Below are positions 22,557-31,366 of a stretch of 34,919 nt of DNA, piece by piece (the stretch's first letter is position 1; each line of letters starts with the position of its first letter). Source of the DNA: a virus; IMG/VR virus record IMGVR_UViG_3300031687_000054, positions 1-34,919 of that record; one strand, 5' to 3'. Made by a program: the position numbers and the translations under genes. A model generated the notes under the pieces. That model had not been told where the DNA came from. It worked only from the letters and a program-made list of their open reading frames with translations, and ran no database searches.

Positions 22557-23139
22557 ACATCGGCTATTTAGTAAAGGTGAATATATACATGCTCTTATAT
22601 CTAACACTAGATATTCAAATATAGTTTTCCCGGTTAGGGCATTGATATATGATGTACATTTTGATGATACAATGCCTAAATACCAGGTTAGGATCGTTAA
22701 ATTTTATGATGACATTAATTTTCTAAAGAGATATTTCTTTGGTATGAACTTCGAGAAAAACTTCACAGGGGGTTCTACTAAATTTCGATTCAATAGAACA
22801 GGAATCAAAAATAAAGAAGAACTTCAAAAATACCTAGACGCTAATGCAGAAACATATATGATTACTGTGGATTCTGTGATGTGTACTCGGTCATTTAATC
22901 AAATAAACGAACTTTATCTAAATATACAAGATTTCTTAATTGAAAAAGAGATTAGGGAGCTATACGAGAGAACCTCGCGTGGTTCTTATTCTAAGGGTAA
23001 ATATTATTACGAATCTAAAGGAGTCTTTGAGGCACATCTTAAAAAGTTCCTAGGGAACAGAGCACCTGATGATTCAGAATTCTACAACAAATTATTATTC
23101 AGGCCAATGGGACCTGACTACGATAATCTAAAAGGCTAG
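22549..23139 (+). CDS. Hypothetical protein, possible tail/neck component (196 aa)
   Basis: The last gene of the overlapping chain (8-base overlap upstream), 53 bases before the first large tail gene. The N-terminal half is beta-rich (FPVRALIYDVHFDDTMPKY, QVRIVKFYDDINFLKRYF), resembling small virion adaptor proteins. A helical region (LNIQDFLIEKEIRELYER) and a Tyr-rich turn (SRGSYSKGKYYYESKG) follow. The C-terminus has LLFRPMGPDYDNL. Family not recognised; the virion role is inferred from context. Confidence 0.65.
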   Translation: MIRHRLFSKGEYIHALISNTRYSNIVFPVRALIYDVHFDDTMPKYQVRIVKFYDDINFLKRYFFGMNFEKNFTGGSTKFRFNRTGIKNKEELQKYLDANAETYMITVDSVMCTRSFNQINELYLNIQDFLIEKEIRELYERTSRGSYSKGKYYYESKGVFEAHLKKFLGNRAPDDSEFYNKLLFRPMGPDYDNLKG

Positions 23140-23192
23140 TCAATTAATCTTAATATATAGAGTACTACGTATAAAACAATAGTATAACATAT

Positions 23193-24947
23193 ATGGGATT
23201 TAGTGTAAATGGACTAGTAAATAATAGCAGCAATGAGATTCTTAAGCTCGGTGAATTAGGTTCACAGGCTGTAAAAGACGGACTGAACAATTTATTTGAT
23301 TTGGAAGATCCGGTCGGAGTACATGCTCTTATAAGAGATAAAAATAAAGGTAATTCTCTAAAGTCATCTGATGATGAGGATAGTAGCCTGAATTTAGCAG
23401 GAGTACATACTACAATAACTGCAGAAAACAAGAAAGCACCTTACGGAAATACGTTGTATATTGACGAAAATGATTCATATGAATATAAGTCAAAGGATGC
23501 AACAGGCGCAGATAAAATAACGCAAGTAGGTCCTAGACCATACTCTGTATTTAATAAGTACTCTTTAGTTAATTTCAGAGGTACTATATTAACACCCGAG
23601 GGAGCAAGTACTGCTGGTAAGAGTGAGTTTTTTAATAAAATAGAGAAAAAATCTCTAGTTAACCCAACAGCATCTAGGATTATTGAATTAACTGGAGCAG
23701 TTGCTAAAAACTCAGGGTATAGATATCAATATTCTGATTTTGCAATGGCAAGATACTTCGGAAAGATACCTAACAATATGATGGTAACTCTTAGGAGATT
23801 CGCTTTCCCAGCGCCTGATGATATAATAAGTCCTGTCGGTTTATCAGGAGAGTCTTTACCTCAACCCGATATTGCACGAGCAGTTACATGGATGGGAGAA
23901 GCCCCTGGTAATGCATTGTCTGATATTTTAAACTTTTCACATGGATTTGGATGGAAAGAGGCTGAGGCTGAGGTACAAACACTACAATCAAAACAAGGTA
24001 AGAAGTCTGGGTCAGTTGGCGCATTCATACAAGGTGATAGATTATTAAGTGCAGCTGCTAATGCAAAGGACGGAGGTACTGCGTATAGCTTAGCTGTTAA
24101 AAATGCAAATGCAGGATATGACGCTTTTAGTGAAACTTATCCTAATCACGTGTTTGGACCACTTAACGTAATTAAAAAGGTATTAGTCAGGGAACAAGGA
24201 TTAAATTTTGATCAGGAATTCAAACTTAAGTTTGAATATGAACTAAGAGATCTAGGAGGAGCTAATCCTAAGATATTAATGATGGATCAATTAGCAAATA
24301 TACTAGCACTTACATATAACAATGCGCCTTTTTGGGGTGGGGATGTTAGATATATTGGGGATGGCTCTGTTAGTAAACCTCTGGGAGATATGGATATGTT
24401 AAAAGGTGGAGATTATGTCGGGTTTATGAAATCTGTTGTTAGTGATGTTACTGGGTCTAATAGTGGTAATGTAATAGATGATTTAGCTGCAGGATTTAAG
24501 GATGCAATAGGAGGTGGTATTGAAAAAACCTTAAAGAGTGTTCTTGGTGGAGGATTGATGAAAATGTTCAACTCACCGCAAGGTGGTCAATCTATTAATG
24601 CTTTATTAACAGGGGATCCTACTGGACAATGGCATGTTACTATTGGTAATCCATTAAATCCAATCGCGGTTATTGGTAATTTAGCATGTACTGACACTAG
24701 TATTAGTTTTGAAGGACCAATGGGAGTTCAAGATTTTCCAGAAAGGTTAGTTGTTGAAATATCATTAAAACCGGCAAGGCCTAGGGATAAAGCTGAAATA
24801 GAAAGTATGTTTAACTCAGGTAGAGGTAGATTTTACATACAACCAAAAGACGTACTTGATGTAAATGCAACTACTAATGTTAGTCCATATGGTAAGGCAC
24901 AGACAACTATAGTTGACGGAGAAATGAAAAAAATTGTGAACGGATAA
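23193..24947 (+). CDS. Large tail/baseplate-associated virion protein (584 aa)
   Basis: The first large gene of the baseplate module, directly followed (one-base gap) by a LysM wedge-like protein. Notable stretches are YSVFNKYSLVNFRGTIL, DFAMARYFGKIPNNMMVTL, RRFAFPAPDD, FKLKFEYELRDLGGANPKIL, and near the C-terminus TGQWHVTIGNPLNPIAVIGN and GPMGVQDFPERLVVEISLKP. The last set resembles beta-rich domains that precede LysM/gp53 partners in contractile-tail systems. A Gly/Ala-rich part (about 420-465) may be flexible. It has no enzymatic motif. Structural assignment is fairly safe from context; the precise T4 equivalent is not recognised. Confidence 0.75.
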   Translation: MGFSVNGLVNNSSNEILKLGELGSQAVKDGLNNLFDLEDPVGVHALIRDKNKGNSLKSSDDEDSSLNLAGVHTTITAENKKAPYGNTLYIDENDSYEYKSKDATGADKITQVGPRPYSVFNKYSLVNFRGTILTPEGASTAGKSEFFNKIEKKSLVNPTASRIIELTGAVAKNSGYRYQYSDFAMARYFGKIPNNMMVTLRRFAFPAPDDIISPVGLSGESLPQPDIARAVTWMGEAPGNALSDILNFSHGFGWKEAEAEVQTLQSKQGKKSGSVGAFIQGDRLLSAAANAKDGGTAYSLAVKNANAGYDAFSETYPNHVFGPLNVIKKVLVREQGLNFDQEFKLKFEYELRDLGGANPKILMMDQLANILALTYNNAPFWGGDVRYIGDGSVSKPLGDMDMLKGGDYVGFMKSVVSDVTGSNSGNVIDDLAAGFKDAIGGGIEKTLKSVLGGGLMKMFNSPQGGQSINALLTGDPTGQWHVTIGNPLNPIAVIGNLACTDTSISFEGPMGVQDFPERLVVEISLKPARPRDKAEIESMFNSGRGRFYIQPKDVLDVNATTNVSPYGKAQTTIVDGEMKKIVNG

Positions 24948-24948
24948 T

Positions 24949-25440
24949 ATGCAATATAAATTTATAAATAATAAGAGGATAAGCGAAGATTCAGGTAAAT
25001 TAATATTAACCGAACCCGTTATTCTTTTTCCAGAAACAATACAAACAATAGCGACGCATATTGTTAGTTCTGATGAAACGTGTAGAATTGATTTAATATC
25101 ATCTTTATATTATAACAACCCTAATTTCTCAGAATTAATTTTAAAATTTAATAATATATCGAATCCTTTTTCAATAACAGATGGAGATATATTAAACATA
25201 CCAGACCATAAGGCTTCATTGTTATCTTGGAAATCTATAAAAACTGAAGGATCGGACACTAGTGTGAAAGATCAATTCATGGACACTAAGAGATTAACGG
25301 TTAAGGATGCGAATAGAGTAGCTTATTTAAAAAAGAAAGCGTCTCTTAAAGCAAATGGATCTACTCAAATATTACCGCCTAATATTTTAAAGGATGGTGA
25401 TAGTAATATGAATATCGACGGAGACGTTATTACAATTTAA
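24949..25440 (+). CDS. Baseplate wedge protein, gp53/LysM-like (163 aa)
   Basis: Residues about 44-86 (CRIDLISSLYYNNPNFSELI, then FNNISNPFSITDGDILNIPD) follow the LysM-like pattern of T4 gp53 and related baseplate proteins, where a LysM fold organises the wedge rather than binding peptidoglycan. The C-terminal half is Lys/Asn-rich and probably extended. The gene begins one base after the preceding stop and ends one base before the hub gene, a compact operon order seen in contractile tails. Confidence 0.75.
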   Translation: MQYKFINNKRISEDSGKLILTEPVILFPETIQTIATHIVSSDETCRIDLISSLYYNNPNFSELILKFNNISNPFSITDGDILNIPDHKASLLSWKSIKTEGSDTSVKDQFMDTKRLTVKDANRVAYLKKKASLKANGSTQILPPNILKDGDSNMNIDGDVITI

Positions 25441-25441
25441 T

Positions 25442-26941
25442 ATGGGATTAGGAAGTAAAATATTAACGAGAATAGAACCTACAATAGAGCTTGATAAATT
25501 AAAATTCAAGTCATACGGGGAAAAGGAAGGTGAAAATCCAGGGGATAGTAATACATCAAAGGATATGGGAGTGGAGCACCCTCTTATAACTATAAATAAG
25601 TATAGATTCAAAAAAGATGATATTAAATCATTTGAAATAGCGCTAGAAGGCGTTGTCCCTTCAATAGAACTAACAATATTGGATAGTCGGTCACAGTTCA
25701 CTGGGGATTCTTTTCCAAGAGACGGTGATGTTATTAGTGTTAGATTAGCTGCGAGAGCAAAAGATACTTATAAGGATATTAGAATTGATTTTGATATAAC
25801 ATCAATAGATTCACCCCCTAGGGATAATGTTTCAATCGGAAATGGTGGTGGAAAATATTCATTTAGCGGAACAATGAAAATACCGGGATTATACGCCGAG
25901 CAATGCAAATCATACGGTGTCGGAACAACACTAGAACACTTCGAGCAAAGACCAACAGATTTAAAAATAGGACTAGCAAGCAATGTCGATATAACAGACG
26001 ATTCGATGAATGTTATTACAACGTATGAGCCTATTGTAGATACTATTGATAATTTAGTAAAGCACTCATACGTTAGTGATGATGCATTTCAAACGTATTG
26101 TATAGATCCTTATTATTATATTAATTATATAGATTTAAATGTACTACTGAACGCTGACGAGGGTTTTGAAGAAATGCTGGCGTCAATGGATGTTGATTTC
26201 AATGATGTATTACACCCTGACGCAAGCGAAGGTACTAATAATATGAAGTCGTCCCTTATATTGACATCACATGAAAAATTAAAAGGAACAAATTTATTTA
26301 TAACTAAATACGCTTTAAAGAATAATACCGGGGAAAATGTAAAGAGTCACGGGTATAAACGAGTTCTTCAGTTTTTTGAAAATGAATCGGAAGAGGGATT
26401 AGTTAGCTTTGATGTTGAGCCATTAACATCTACTACACTTGGTGAGCTATTTGAGCCTCTCAAGGGCCGTAGGGGAGAGGAGAGATACAAACAAGAAATA
26501 AAGTATAAATATGTTGGACGTAGACATAGTGACACAGATACACTAAATACTCATGTAAATTACAACTTTGCAGAAATTCATAATAAACAGAATTTGCAAG
26601 AGCTAGATAAGATGTATTTAGAAGTAGAACTTTCAACATGGAATCCTGCAATATACAGATATCAAAAGATTCCTATTGCAATATATAATACAACAATGAA
26701 CCATATCGGGATAGATACTGAAATCAAAACTAGAAAAGAAAAATTAGGGTTTGAAGCTAAGAATAAATCCGATTTCAATAATGAATTATCTGATAAATCA
26801 TCAGTTGATGAATTCCTAAGTGGATTTTATATCGTAGGATCTATTAGATACACATACAAGCAATCAGATGGATTTATAAAACAACAAATGACTCTATTAA
26901 GAAGAGAGTGGCCGAGTAGGTTAAATAATTTAGAAGGATAA
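25442..26941 (+). CDS. Baseplate hub protein, gp27/gpD-like (499 aa)
   Basis: The N-terminal part has FKKDDIKSFEIALEGVVPSI followed by ELTILDSRSQF, GDVISVRLAAR and YKDIRIDFDITSID, the beta pattern of hub domains of the gp27/late control D group. The middle has YEPIVDTIDNLVKHSYVSDD and YYYINYIDLNVLL. The C-terminus ends FYIVGSIRYTYKQSDG and MTLLRREWPSRLN, a typical last hub strand. It lies between the LysM wedge gene and the tube-like and spike genes, matching the usual hub position. The trimeric hub joins tail tube and spike. The family call rests on pattern and synteny. Confidence 0.75.
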   Translation: MGLGSKILTRIEPTIELDKLKFKSYGEKEGENPGDSNTSKDMGVEHPLITINKYRFKKDDIKSFEIALEGVVPSIELTILDSRSQFTGDSFPRDGDVISVRLAARAKDTYKDIRIDFDITSIDSPPRDNVSIGNGGGKYSFSGTMKIPGLYAEQCKSYGVGTTLEHFEQRPTDLKIGLASNVDITDDSMNVITTYEPIVDTIDNLVKHSYVSDDAFQTYCIDPYYYINYIDLNVLLNADEGFEEMLASMDVDFNDVLHPDASEGTNNMKSSLILTSHEKLKGTNLFITKYALKNNTGENVKSHGYKRVLQFFENESEEGLVSFDVEPLTSTTLGELFEPLKGRRGEERYKQEIKYKYVGRRHSDTDTLNTHVNYNFAEIHNKQNLQELDKMYLEVELSTWNPAIYRYQKIPIAIYNTTMNHIGIDTEIKTRKEKLGFEAKNKSDFNNELSDKSSVDEFLSGFYIVGSIRYTYKQSDGFIKQQMTLLRREWPSRLNNLEG

Positions 26942-26948
26942 ATACTAT

Positions 26949-28127
26949 ATGTCAGATTTCAAAAAAATAAAAGATTTTCAGAAAAGTAGCAGTAGAGGGA
27001 AATACACTCAGTATCAAGATCCTACTTACTTATCATTTCTGTTGCTATTTGATTTTTCAGATAGTGCAAACTCACCTTTTCTAGCTAAACCCGCTGAGGA
27101 TTTTCTAGCGAAATTAGCGGAAGATGATGAATACTATAAAGAAAAATTAGAAGCGCTTAAGAACTTTAAAAAAGCACTTAAGATTATTAATAATGAGATG
27201 CCATGGTATTGGCAAAGTCTTTCAGGACTTGAAAAAATCCAACAATATGATCCACTTAATGGATATAGAGGGGGAGAAGATTCTAAATTAATTATAACAA
27301 CACTAGAATCTATAAACTTGACAGTCTCTGGTTTAATGCACTTATATCGTAAAGCCGTGTTTGATGAAAACAGATGGAGTTACGTTTTACCTGCAAATTT
27401 ACGTAAATTTAGAATGTATACTTATGTTACTGAAGTTAGATCTATAAAAAACATGACATCTCCTAAAATAGGTGGATTAGATTTAAAAGGATTTCCTAGT
27501 AACTTTAAACCGAGTATTGGTATTGAGAATAGTAATTCAGGAATATCTGGTACTGAGGGAAGGCCTTATTTTATGTTTGCTCTTAAATTTTGTGAATTTG
27601 ATTTAGATTCAGGGACAACTATATTTGCAGACTTACAGAAGTCGCCAACTGACCCTGCTGCTGGTGAAATATCTATTTCATATGAAGGATTACATGATAT
27701 TGAAGCTAGGGTATTGAATGGGATAATCACATCGGAATATAATGAAAACGATTTAGCCCCTGCACCTGATCTAGAGAATAAAAAGACTGACGGAATAGGT
27801 GATTGGTTAAAGGATAAGGCAGTTGAAAAAGGAGCAGCTTTTGCGGATCGAGCTATTACAGATTTAAAAAACACAGCACTTAATAAGGTTAATGAGTTGA
27901 AACAAAAAGCTAAGGATGCTACTGTTGGTAGAGCGAATGCCGCAGTTAACAACCTTTATAAGGATTTTGTAAAAGGCATAGATTCAGTAGCTAACCCTGC
28001 TGCAAACGCTAGCAATATACAAACAGCAATAACAGACAATATACACGGACTTACAGGTAATAGTACCACTATTTCTGGGGCATTAAATTCAGCCGCATCA
28101 AATTCACTTGGCAATATACACAACTAA
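26949..28127 (+). CDS. Tail tube/baseplate structural protein (392 aa)
   Basis: The N-terminal region has YQDPTYLSFLLLFDFSDS, NNEMPWYWQSLSGLEKIQ and YRGGEDSKLIITTLESINLT, then the beta-rich MYTYVTEVRSIKNM and PYFMFALKFCEFDLDS, consistent with a tube-initiator or tube-like fold (equivalent in position to T4 gp48/gp54). The C-terminal 120 residues are Ala/Lys/Asn-rich helices and flexible segments. The stop overlaps the start of the spike gene by one base, so hub, tube-like protein and spike are expressed together. Structural role confident; exact homology uncertain. Confidence 0.7.
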   Translation: MSDFKKIKDFQKSSSRGKYTQYQDPTYLSFLLLFDFSDSANSPFLAKPAEDFLAKLAEDDEYYKEKLEALKNFKKALKIINNEMPWYWQSLSGLEKIQQYDPLNGYRGGEDSKLIITTLESINLTVSGLMHLYRKAVFDENRWSYVLPANLRKFRMYTYVTEVRSIKNMTSPKIGGLDLKGFPSNFKPSIGIENSNSGISGTEGRPYFMFALKFCEFDLDSGTTIFADLQKSPTDPAAGEISISYEGLHDIEARVLNGIITSEYNENDLAPAPDLENKKTDGIGDWLKDKAVEKGAAFADRAITDLKNTALNKVNELKQKAKDATVGRANAAVNNLYKDFVKGIDSVANPAANASNIQTAITDNIHGLTGNSTTISGALNSAASNSLGNIHN

Positions 28128-28846
28128 TGGCAACAGATAAAGAATTAGAAAAAGACAATATCAGGGAAACTCACTGGTTAGGGGAAGTTGTTGATAACAT
28201 AGATCCGGCAAACTTAAGTAGATGTAGGGTAAAGGTGTATGGTAAGTTTGATTTATTAGAAACTGAATCTATACCATGGGCAACTGCTATGAATAGGGAT
28301 TTTGTAGGTTCTCATAACGTTCCGAGGATTGGAGATATTGTAGCTGTTCGTTTTGATAACGGTAACATATACCATCCAGAGTATTGGTTTCAAATTAATC
28401 AGAACAAAGAATTAAAAGAAGATATATTAGATACTTCAGAATTACCCCATGATGTTATTAGTTTAGTATATGATGCAGACAGGAACGTTAGAATATACCA
28501 CTCACCCGAAGACGGTTTAGTAATTACTAGAGGAACCGGAGCAAAGGAACGACCTTTAATACAAATTGATGAGGCGGGAATGATTAAGATATCTACAGAT
28601 GAGAAGATATTTTTAGATTCTGGGAATATATTCTTAAGTAATACCGGAGAGGGAAGTGAAGACGAAACAGAGCCCGTTGTTAGGGGATTATCCTTGGAGA
28701 CTTGGTTAAACAAATTATTAGATGATTACAAATCACATATGCATCCGACACCACAGGGACCTACTGGGGCACCTATTGGAATAACACCAACAATTGTTTC
28801 AAGTCTTAAGAGAAAACATATAGACTATCAACAAAAAAATAAATAA
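28127..28846 (+). CDS. Baseplate central spike protein, gp5/gpV/VgrG-like OB-fold (239 aa)
   Basis: The N-terminal OB-fold (about 14-95) is clear: HWLGEVVDNIDPANLSRCRV, IPWATAMNR, PRIGDIVAVRFDNGN and PEYWFQINQ. A short beta-helix-like region follows (about 120-190: IQIDEAGMIKIST, EKIFLDSGNIFLSN). A tail with SHMHPTPQGPTGAPIG matches the His/Pro/Gly-rich segment often seen in phage spike proteins. There is no lysozyme domain as in T4 gp5, so wall degradation must be supplied elsewhere. It overlaps the upstream gene by one base and is followed two bases later by a helical protein gene. Confidence 0.85.
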   Translation: MATDKELEKDNIRETHWLGEVVDNIDPANLSRCRVKVYGKFDLLETESIPWATAMNRDFVGSHNVPRIGDIVAVRFDNGNIYHPEYWFQINQNKELKEDILDTSELPHDVISLVYDADRNVRIYHSPEDGLVITRGTGAKERPLIQIDEAGMIKISTDEKIFLDSGNIFLSNTGEGSEDETEPVVRGLSLETWLNKLLDDYKSHMHPTPQGPTGAPIGITPTIVSSLKRKHIDYQQKNK

Positions 28847-28848
28847 TT

Positions 28849-29397
28849 ATGGCATCATTAGTAGAAGTTGAAGCAGCCTTAGAAAAATTATCAGAGGGAG
28901 GTCCCGTTTCATTAGGAATAATACCTGTTATTAATAATATTGTAGAAATTCAAGTTAAATCTATGGAAGCTGCTATAGAAGAAGCAGCAGATGATATTGA
29001 CCAAGCTAAAATAGATATAGCAGCTATGAAGGTTCAAATGAAAGAATATTTGAATACAGCTGATGCAAAGGCAGCAATAAAGGCGGAAATTGATAGTATA
29101 AAGGCATCTGCAAAAGCGGCTCATTTATCGATAATGGAAATGCCAAAAAGCATCGCAAATATGATTGCTGAAAATGTAGTTCCACCTATGATAACAGTCC
29201 CACCGGCTCCTGCGAATCCTGCAACAATGGCATTGAAGGTTTTAAAGGCAAGATCTGATTTTAAAACTTTAATAGAAAGCATAGGTAAAATATTAGCTGA
29301 TTTATTTAAGTCAGCTCTTAAAATCAAGTTTGAATTACCGGACGCTATTGTCGAAATGGTAAATACTCTTGCAGCGATAAAGAACACAGTCCCATAG
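28849..29397 (+). CDS. Helical Ala-rich virion-associated protein (182 aa)
   Basis: Almost entirely helical: SMEAAIEEAADDIDQAKIDI and ADAKAAIKAEIDSIKASAKA are strong coiled-coil candidates. A Pro-rich hinge (NVVPPMITVPPAPANPA) precedes C-terminal helices. It starts two bases after the spike gene, so it probably belongs to the baseplate/spike unit as a structural or assembly factor. A tail-tip or membrane-contact helical protein is possible. No family recognised. Confidence 0.65.
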   Translation: MASLVEVEAALEKLSEGGPVSLGIIPVINNIVEIQVKSMEAAIEEAADDIDQAKIDIAAMKVQMKEYLNTADAKAAIKAEIDSIKASAKAAHLSIMEMPKSIANMIAENVVPPMITVPPAPANPATMALKVLKARSDFKTLIESIGKILADLFKSALKIKFELPDAIVEMVNTLAAIKNTVP

Positions 29398-29459
29398 TAT
29401 ACCGATAAAACACGTATATATAATAAAACAATAATTACTAACTACTTAAATAAAAAACA

Positions 29460-30728
29460 ATGTCAGAAGACGTTAAAACAAAGAGATTAAGAATGGTTGA
29501 CAATCAACCTGAAACTCAAACAATTAAAAAAACCGCAGATAAACTTGCATATCTAGAAAACCAGAATGTTGCCCCGGAATTATTCGATTGGGACGCGCAT
29601 GAAGCAGGTTGCCCTTCTAGATCAAAGAAATTTAATACCAAGCTTAAAAACATGGGAGGACATAATGTCTATTCGCATGAACCATATGCTCAAGACTTTT
29701 TAGACTTGTTAAATGGATATGAAAGCACTAAACAACCTCAGATGCAAATCGAAGTTGGGCAGATATATACAGGTACTATTTATAGTATAAACCAGGAATG
29801 GGTCTCTGTTGATGTTGGTTATCGTGAAAACGTATATGTTAATGTCTTGAAAGAAGATGTTAGCGTTAGAGATCAGTTTGTCGCAAATGCTGAAGTAAAG
29901 ATTCAAGTTCTTCAGATGGGAGATACTAAAGGATATGTATTAGGATCTATTAGTGCAGGGATTAAATCAGCAGTAGCGGCTGAAATAATGGAATCTATCG
30001 AAGGAGCAAACACAGGTTATATGGGAACAGTATCTCAAATGATCCCAGGCGGAGGTTACATTGTTAGTATTCAAGGAATAGAATGCTTTATGCCAGGTTC
30101 TCTTGCTGGAATTAATAAATTAGTAGATTTTGAATCTATTGTAGGAACTGACATGTATGTTGTTCCAGTTAGTTTCTCAGAAAAGAGAGGAACTATTGTA
30201 GTATCTCATAGAGAATACTTAAAAGCAATGATCCCTACTAGAATTGAGGAATTAAAAGAAAATCCTAATCAGGAAATAACTGGAAACGTAACAGGTTCTG
30301 CTAAATACGGAATCTTTGTAGAATTTAATGAGTGTTTAACTGGTATGATTCATGTGAATGATCTAACACCAGAGATATTAAATGCGCATAAAGCAAGAGA
30401 AGTTAAACCGGGAGATGAAATAAACTTCAAAATCAAAGAGGTTGTTTCTCATGAGAAAATTATCTTAACACAAGTTGATGCAAAACCAGTAGTTGATCTA
30501 TGGGACGGAATCACTGACAGAATCAAAACCCCGAGTGAGGTTGTTGGAACTGTAAAAGCTGTAAAAGATTACGGAATCTTTGTAGATATTGAAAAGGGAG
30601 TTGCTGGATTATTGCATATTTCTGAACTTGTCGATATTGATTTAGAAGATATTAAATCAGGAGATCAAATAACAGTACAAGTTACTAGAATTGATGCTGA
30701 AACTAGAAAGATCTTTTTAAAGATCTAA
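29460..30728 (+). CDS. S1-domain RNA-binding protein, ribosomal protein bS1-like (422 aa)
   Basis: Four S1 (OB-fold) repeats are visible at about 98-165 (VGQIYTGTIYSINQEWVSVD), 184-250 (TGYMGTVSQMIPGGGYIVSI), 272-338 (ITGNVTGSAKYGIFVEF) and 360-422 (VVGTVKAVKDYGIFVDIEKG, LLHISEL). The N-terminal 95 residues include APELFDWDAHEAG; a similar DWDA stretch occurs in Bacteroidota ribosomal S1 (from recall). Host S1 has about six repeats, so this is a shortened form. bS1 recruits mRNA to the 30S. Together with the phage bS21 in this window it suggests intervention in translation initiation. It follows the baseplate genes after 62 bases and ends at a terminator. Confidence 0.87.
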   Translation: MSEDVKTKRLRMVDNQPETQTIKKTADKLAYLENQNVAPELFDWDAHEAGCPSRSKKFNTKLKNMGGHNVYSHEPYAQDFLDLLNGYESTKQPQMQIEVGQIYTGTIYSINQEWVSVDVGYRENVYVNVLKEDVSVRDQFVANAEVKIQVLQMGDTKGYVLGSISAGIKSAVAAEIMESIEGANTGYMGTVSQMIPGGGYIVSIQGIECFMPGSLAGINKLVDFESIVGTDMYVVPVSFSEKRGTIVVSHREYLKAMIPTRIEELKENPNQEITGNVTGSAKYGIFVEFNECLTGMIHVNDLTPEILNAHKAREVKPGDEINFKIKEVVSHEKIILTQVDAKPVVDLWDGITDRIKTPSEVVGTVKAVKDYGIFVDIEKGVAGLLHISELVDIDLEDIKSGDQITVQVTRIDAETRKIFLKI

Positions 30729-30751
30729 TAAGTATACATATTTTTATAGAA

Positions 30752-30787
30752 AAGAGCCCTCTCATTATGTTAGGGCTCTTCTTGTTT
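30752..30787 (+). terminator. Rho-independent terminator
   Basis: A perfect 9-bp stem AAGAGCCCT / AGGGCTCTT with an 11-base loop continues into a T-rich tail (CTTGTTT). It lies 23 bases after the S1-like gene. Confidence 0.88.
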
Positions 30788-30834
30788 ATATTCATTATAA
30801 ATAGGATGTTTTTATGAAAATAAGTGCTCTAAAG

Positions 30835-30890
30835 TTTTTTTATATGACATAAAAGTGTTATATTTACTTATAACTAATAAACTAAAATAT
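30835..30890 (+). promoter_or_regulatory. Conserved promoter/leader block, copy D
   Basis: TTTTTTTATATGA, AAAAGTG, TATATTTAC and TATAACTAATAA are followed by 12 bases to the ATG at 30891. It aligns without gaps to the copies at 12807, 16767 and 17185. It follows a terminator, consistent with a new transcription unit. Confidence 0.82.
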
Positions 30891-31247
30891 ATGTCAACAG
30901 AATTTAAAAAATTAAACTTTAAAAAAACAGCATGGGGAACATTTAACGCTGCTCGCTCTTTCGATAATGGATTGATATTGAGTGTATCATGTGGTAAGGG
31001 AATATACAGTACCCCTAGAGAGAACATGGATTCAGAAAAAGATTTCTCTTCTTTCGAGATTGCGATATTCCATGAGGATCATTCACAATTTCTCACTTCA
31101 ATATTAGATAATCACGAAGATGATGTTATTGGATGGGTATGTCGAGATGATATTGATGATATTATTAAATTGATAAGTAACATATCTGATAAAGAAGTAT
31201 TGGATTTTATAAATAATAGTGAAATATTTAAAGCACATAAAATATGA
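30891..31247 (+). CDS. Hypothetical protein (118 aa)
   Basis: I chose the ATG at 30891 (MSTEFKKLNFKKTAWG). An in-frame GTG at 30855 would add 12 residues, but those bases are the conserved promoter block and give the same false peptide start (MLYLLITNK) as upstream of 12863. The protein has NGLILSVSCGKGIYSTPREN, SSFEIAIFHEDHSQFL and an acidic helical end (DIDDIIKLISNISDKEVLDF). It looks like a small alpha/beta protein of unknown family. The stop overlaps a tiny membrane-protein gene by 4 bases. Confidence 0.72.
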   Translation: MSTEFKKLNFKKTAWGTFNAARSFDNGLILSVSCGKGIYSTPRENMDSEKDFSSFEIAIFHEDHSQFLTSILDNHEDDVIGWVCRDDIDDIIKLISNISDKEVLDFINNSEIFKAHKI

Positions 31248-31366
31248 TTGAAGTATTAGAATGGATTTTTGCAAGTGGTTGGAGATTCTTAGGGGTTGTC
31301 GTTTTAATAAACGTATCAGGAGCCGCTATAAAAGGCATAATAACAATAAACAGAGATAATGATTAG
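31244..31366 (+). CDS. Very small single-pass membrane protein (40 aa)
   Basis: A 40-codon ORF starts in an ATGA overlap with the preceding stop and ends overlapping the next start by 8 bases, which supports it as a genuine coupled gene. The protein MIEVLEWIFASGWRFLGVVV continues LINVSGAAIKGIITINRDND, with one hydrophobic segment at about 7-34. No family recognised; many large phages encode such mini membrane proteins. Confidence 0.6.
   Translation: MIEVLEWIFASGWRFLGVVVLINVSGAAIKGIITINRDND

Noticed and set aside
28127-28846. Lysozyme domain in the central spike, as in T4 gp5
   Set aside because: The protein is too short and goes from the OB-fold directly to a short beta-helix; no lysozyme motif is seen.
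13652-29387. Minus-strand open frames of 60-130 codons within plus-strand genes (for example 15718-16014, 19115-19459, 27566-27952)
   Set aside because: Each lies fully inside a recognisable or well-supported plus-strand gene and shows no family motif.
16739-30803. TATAAATA matches to the T4 late promoter at 16739, 20124, 20865 and 30796
   Set aside because: In DNA about two thirds A+T an 8-base all-A/T word is expected several times in 35 kb by chance; no flanking sequence is shared.
30855-30890. GTG start at 30855 for the protein beginning at 30891
   Set aside because: Same reason: the sequence is promoter block copy D, and the ATG sits at the conserved spacing.
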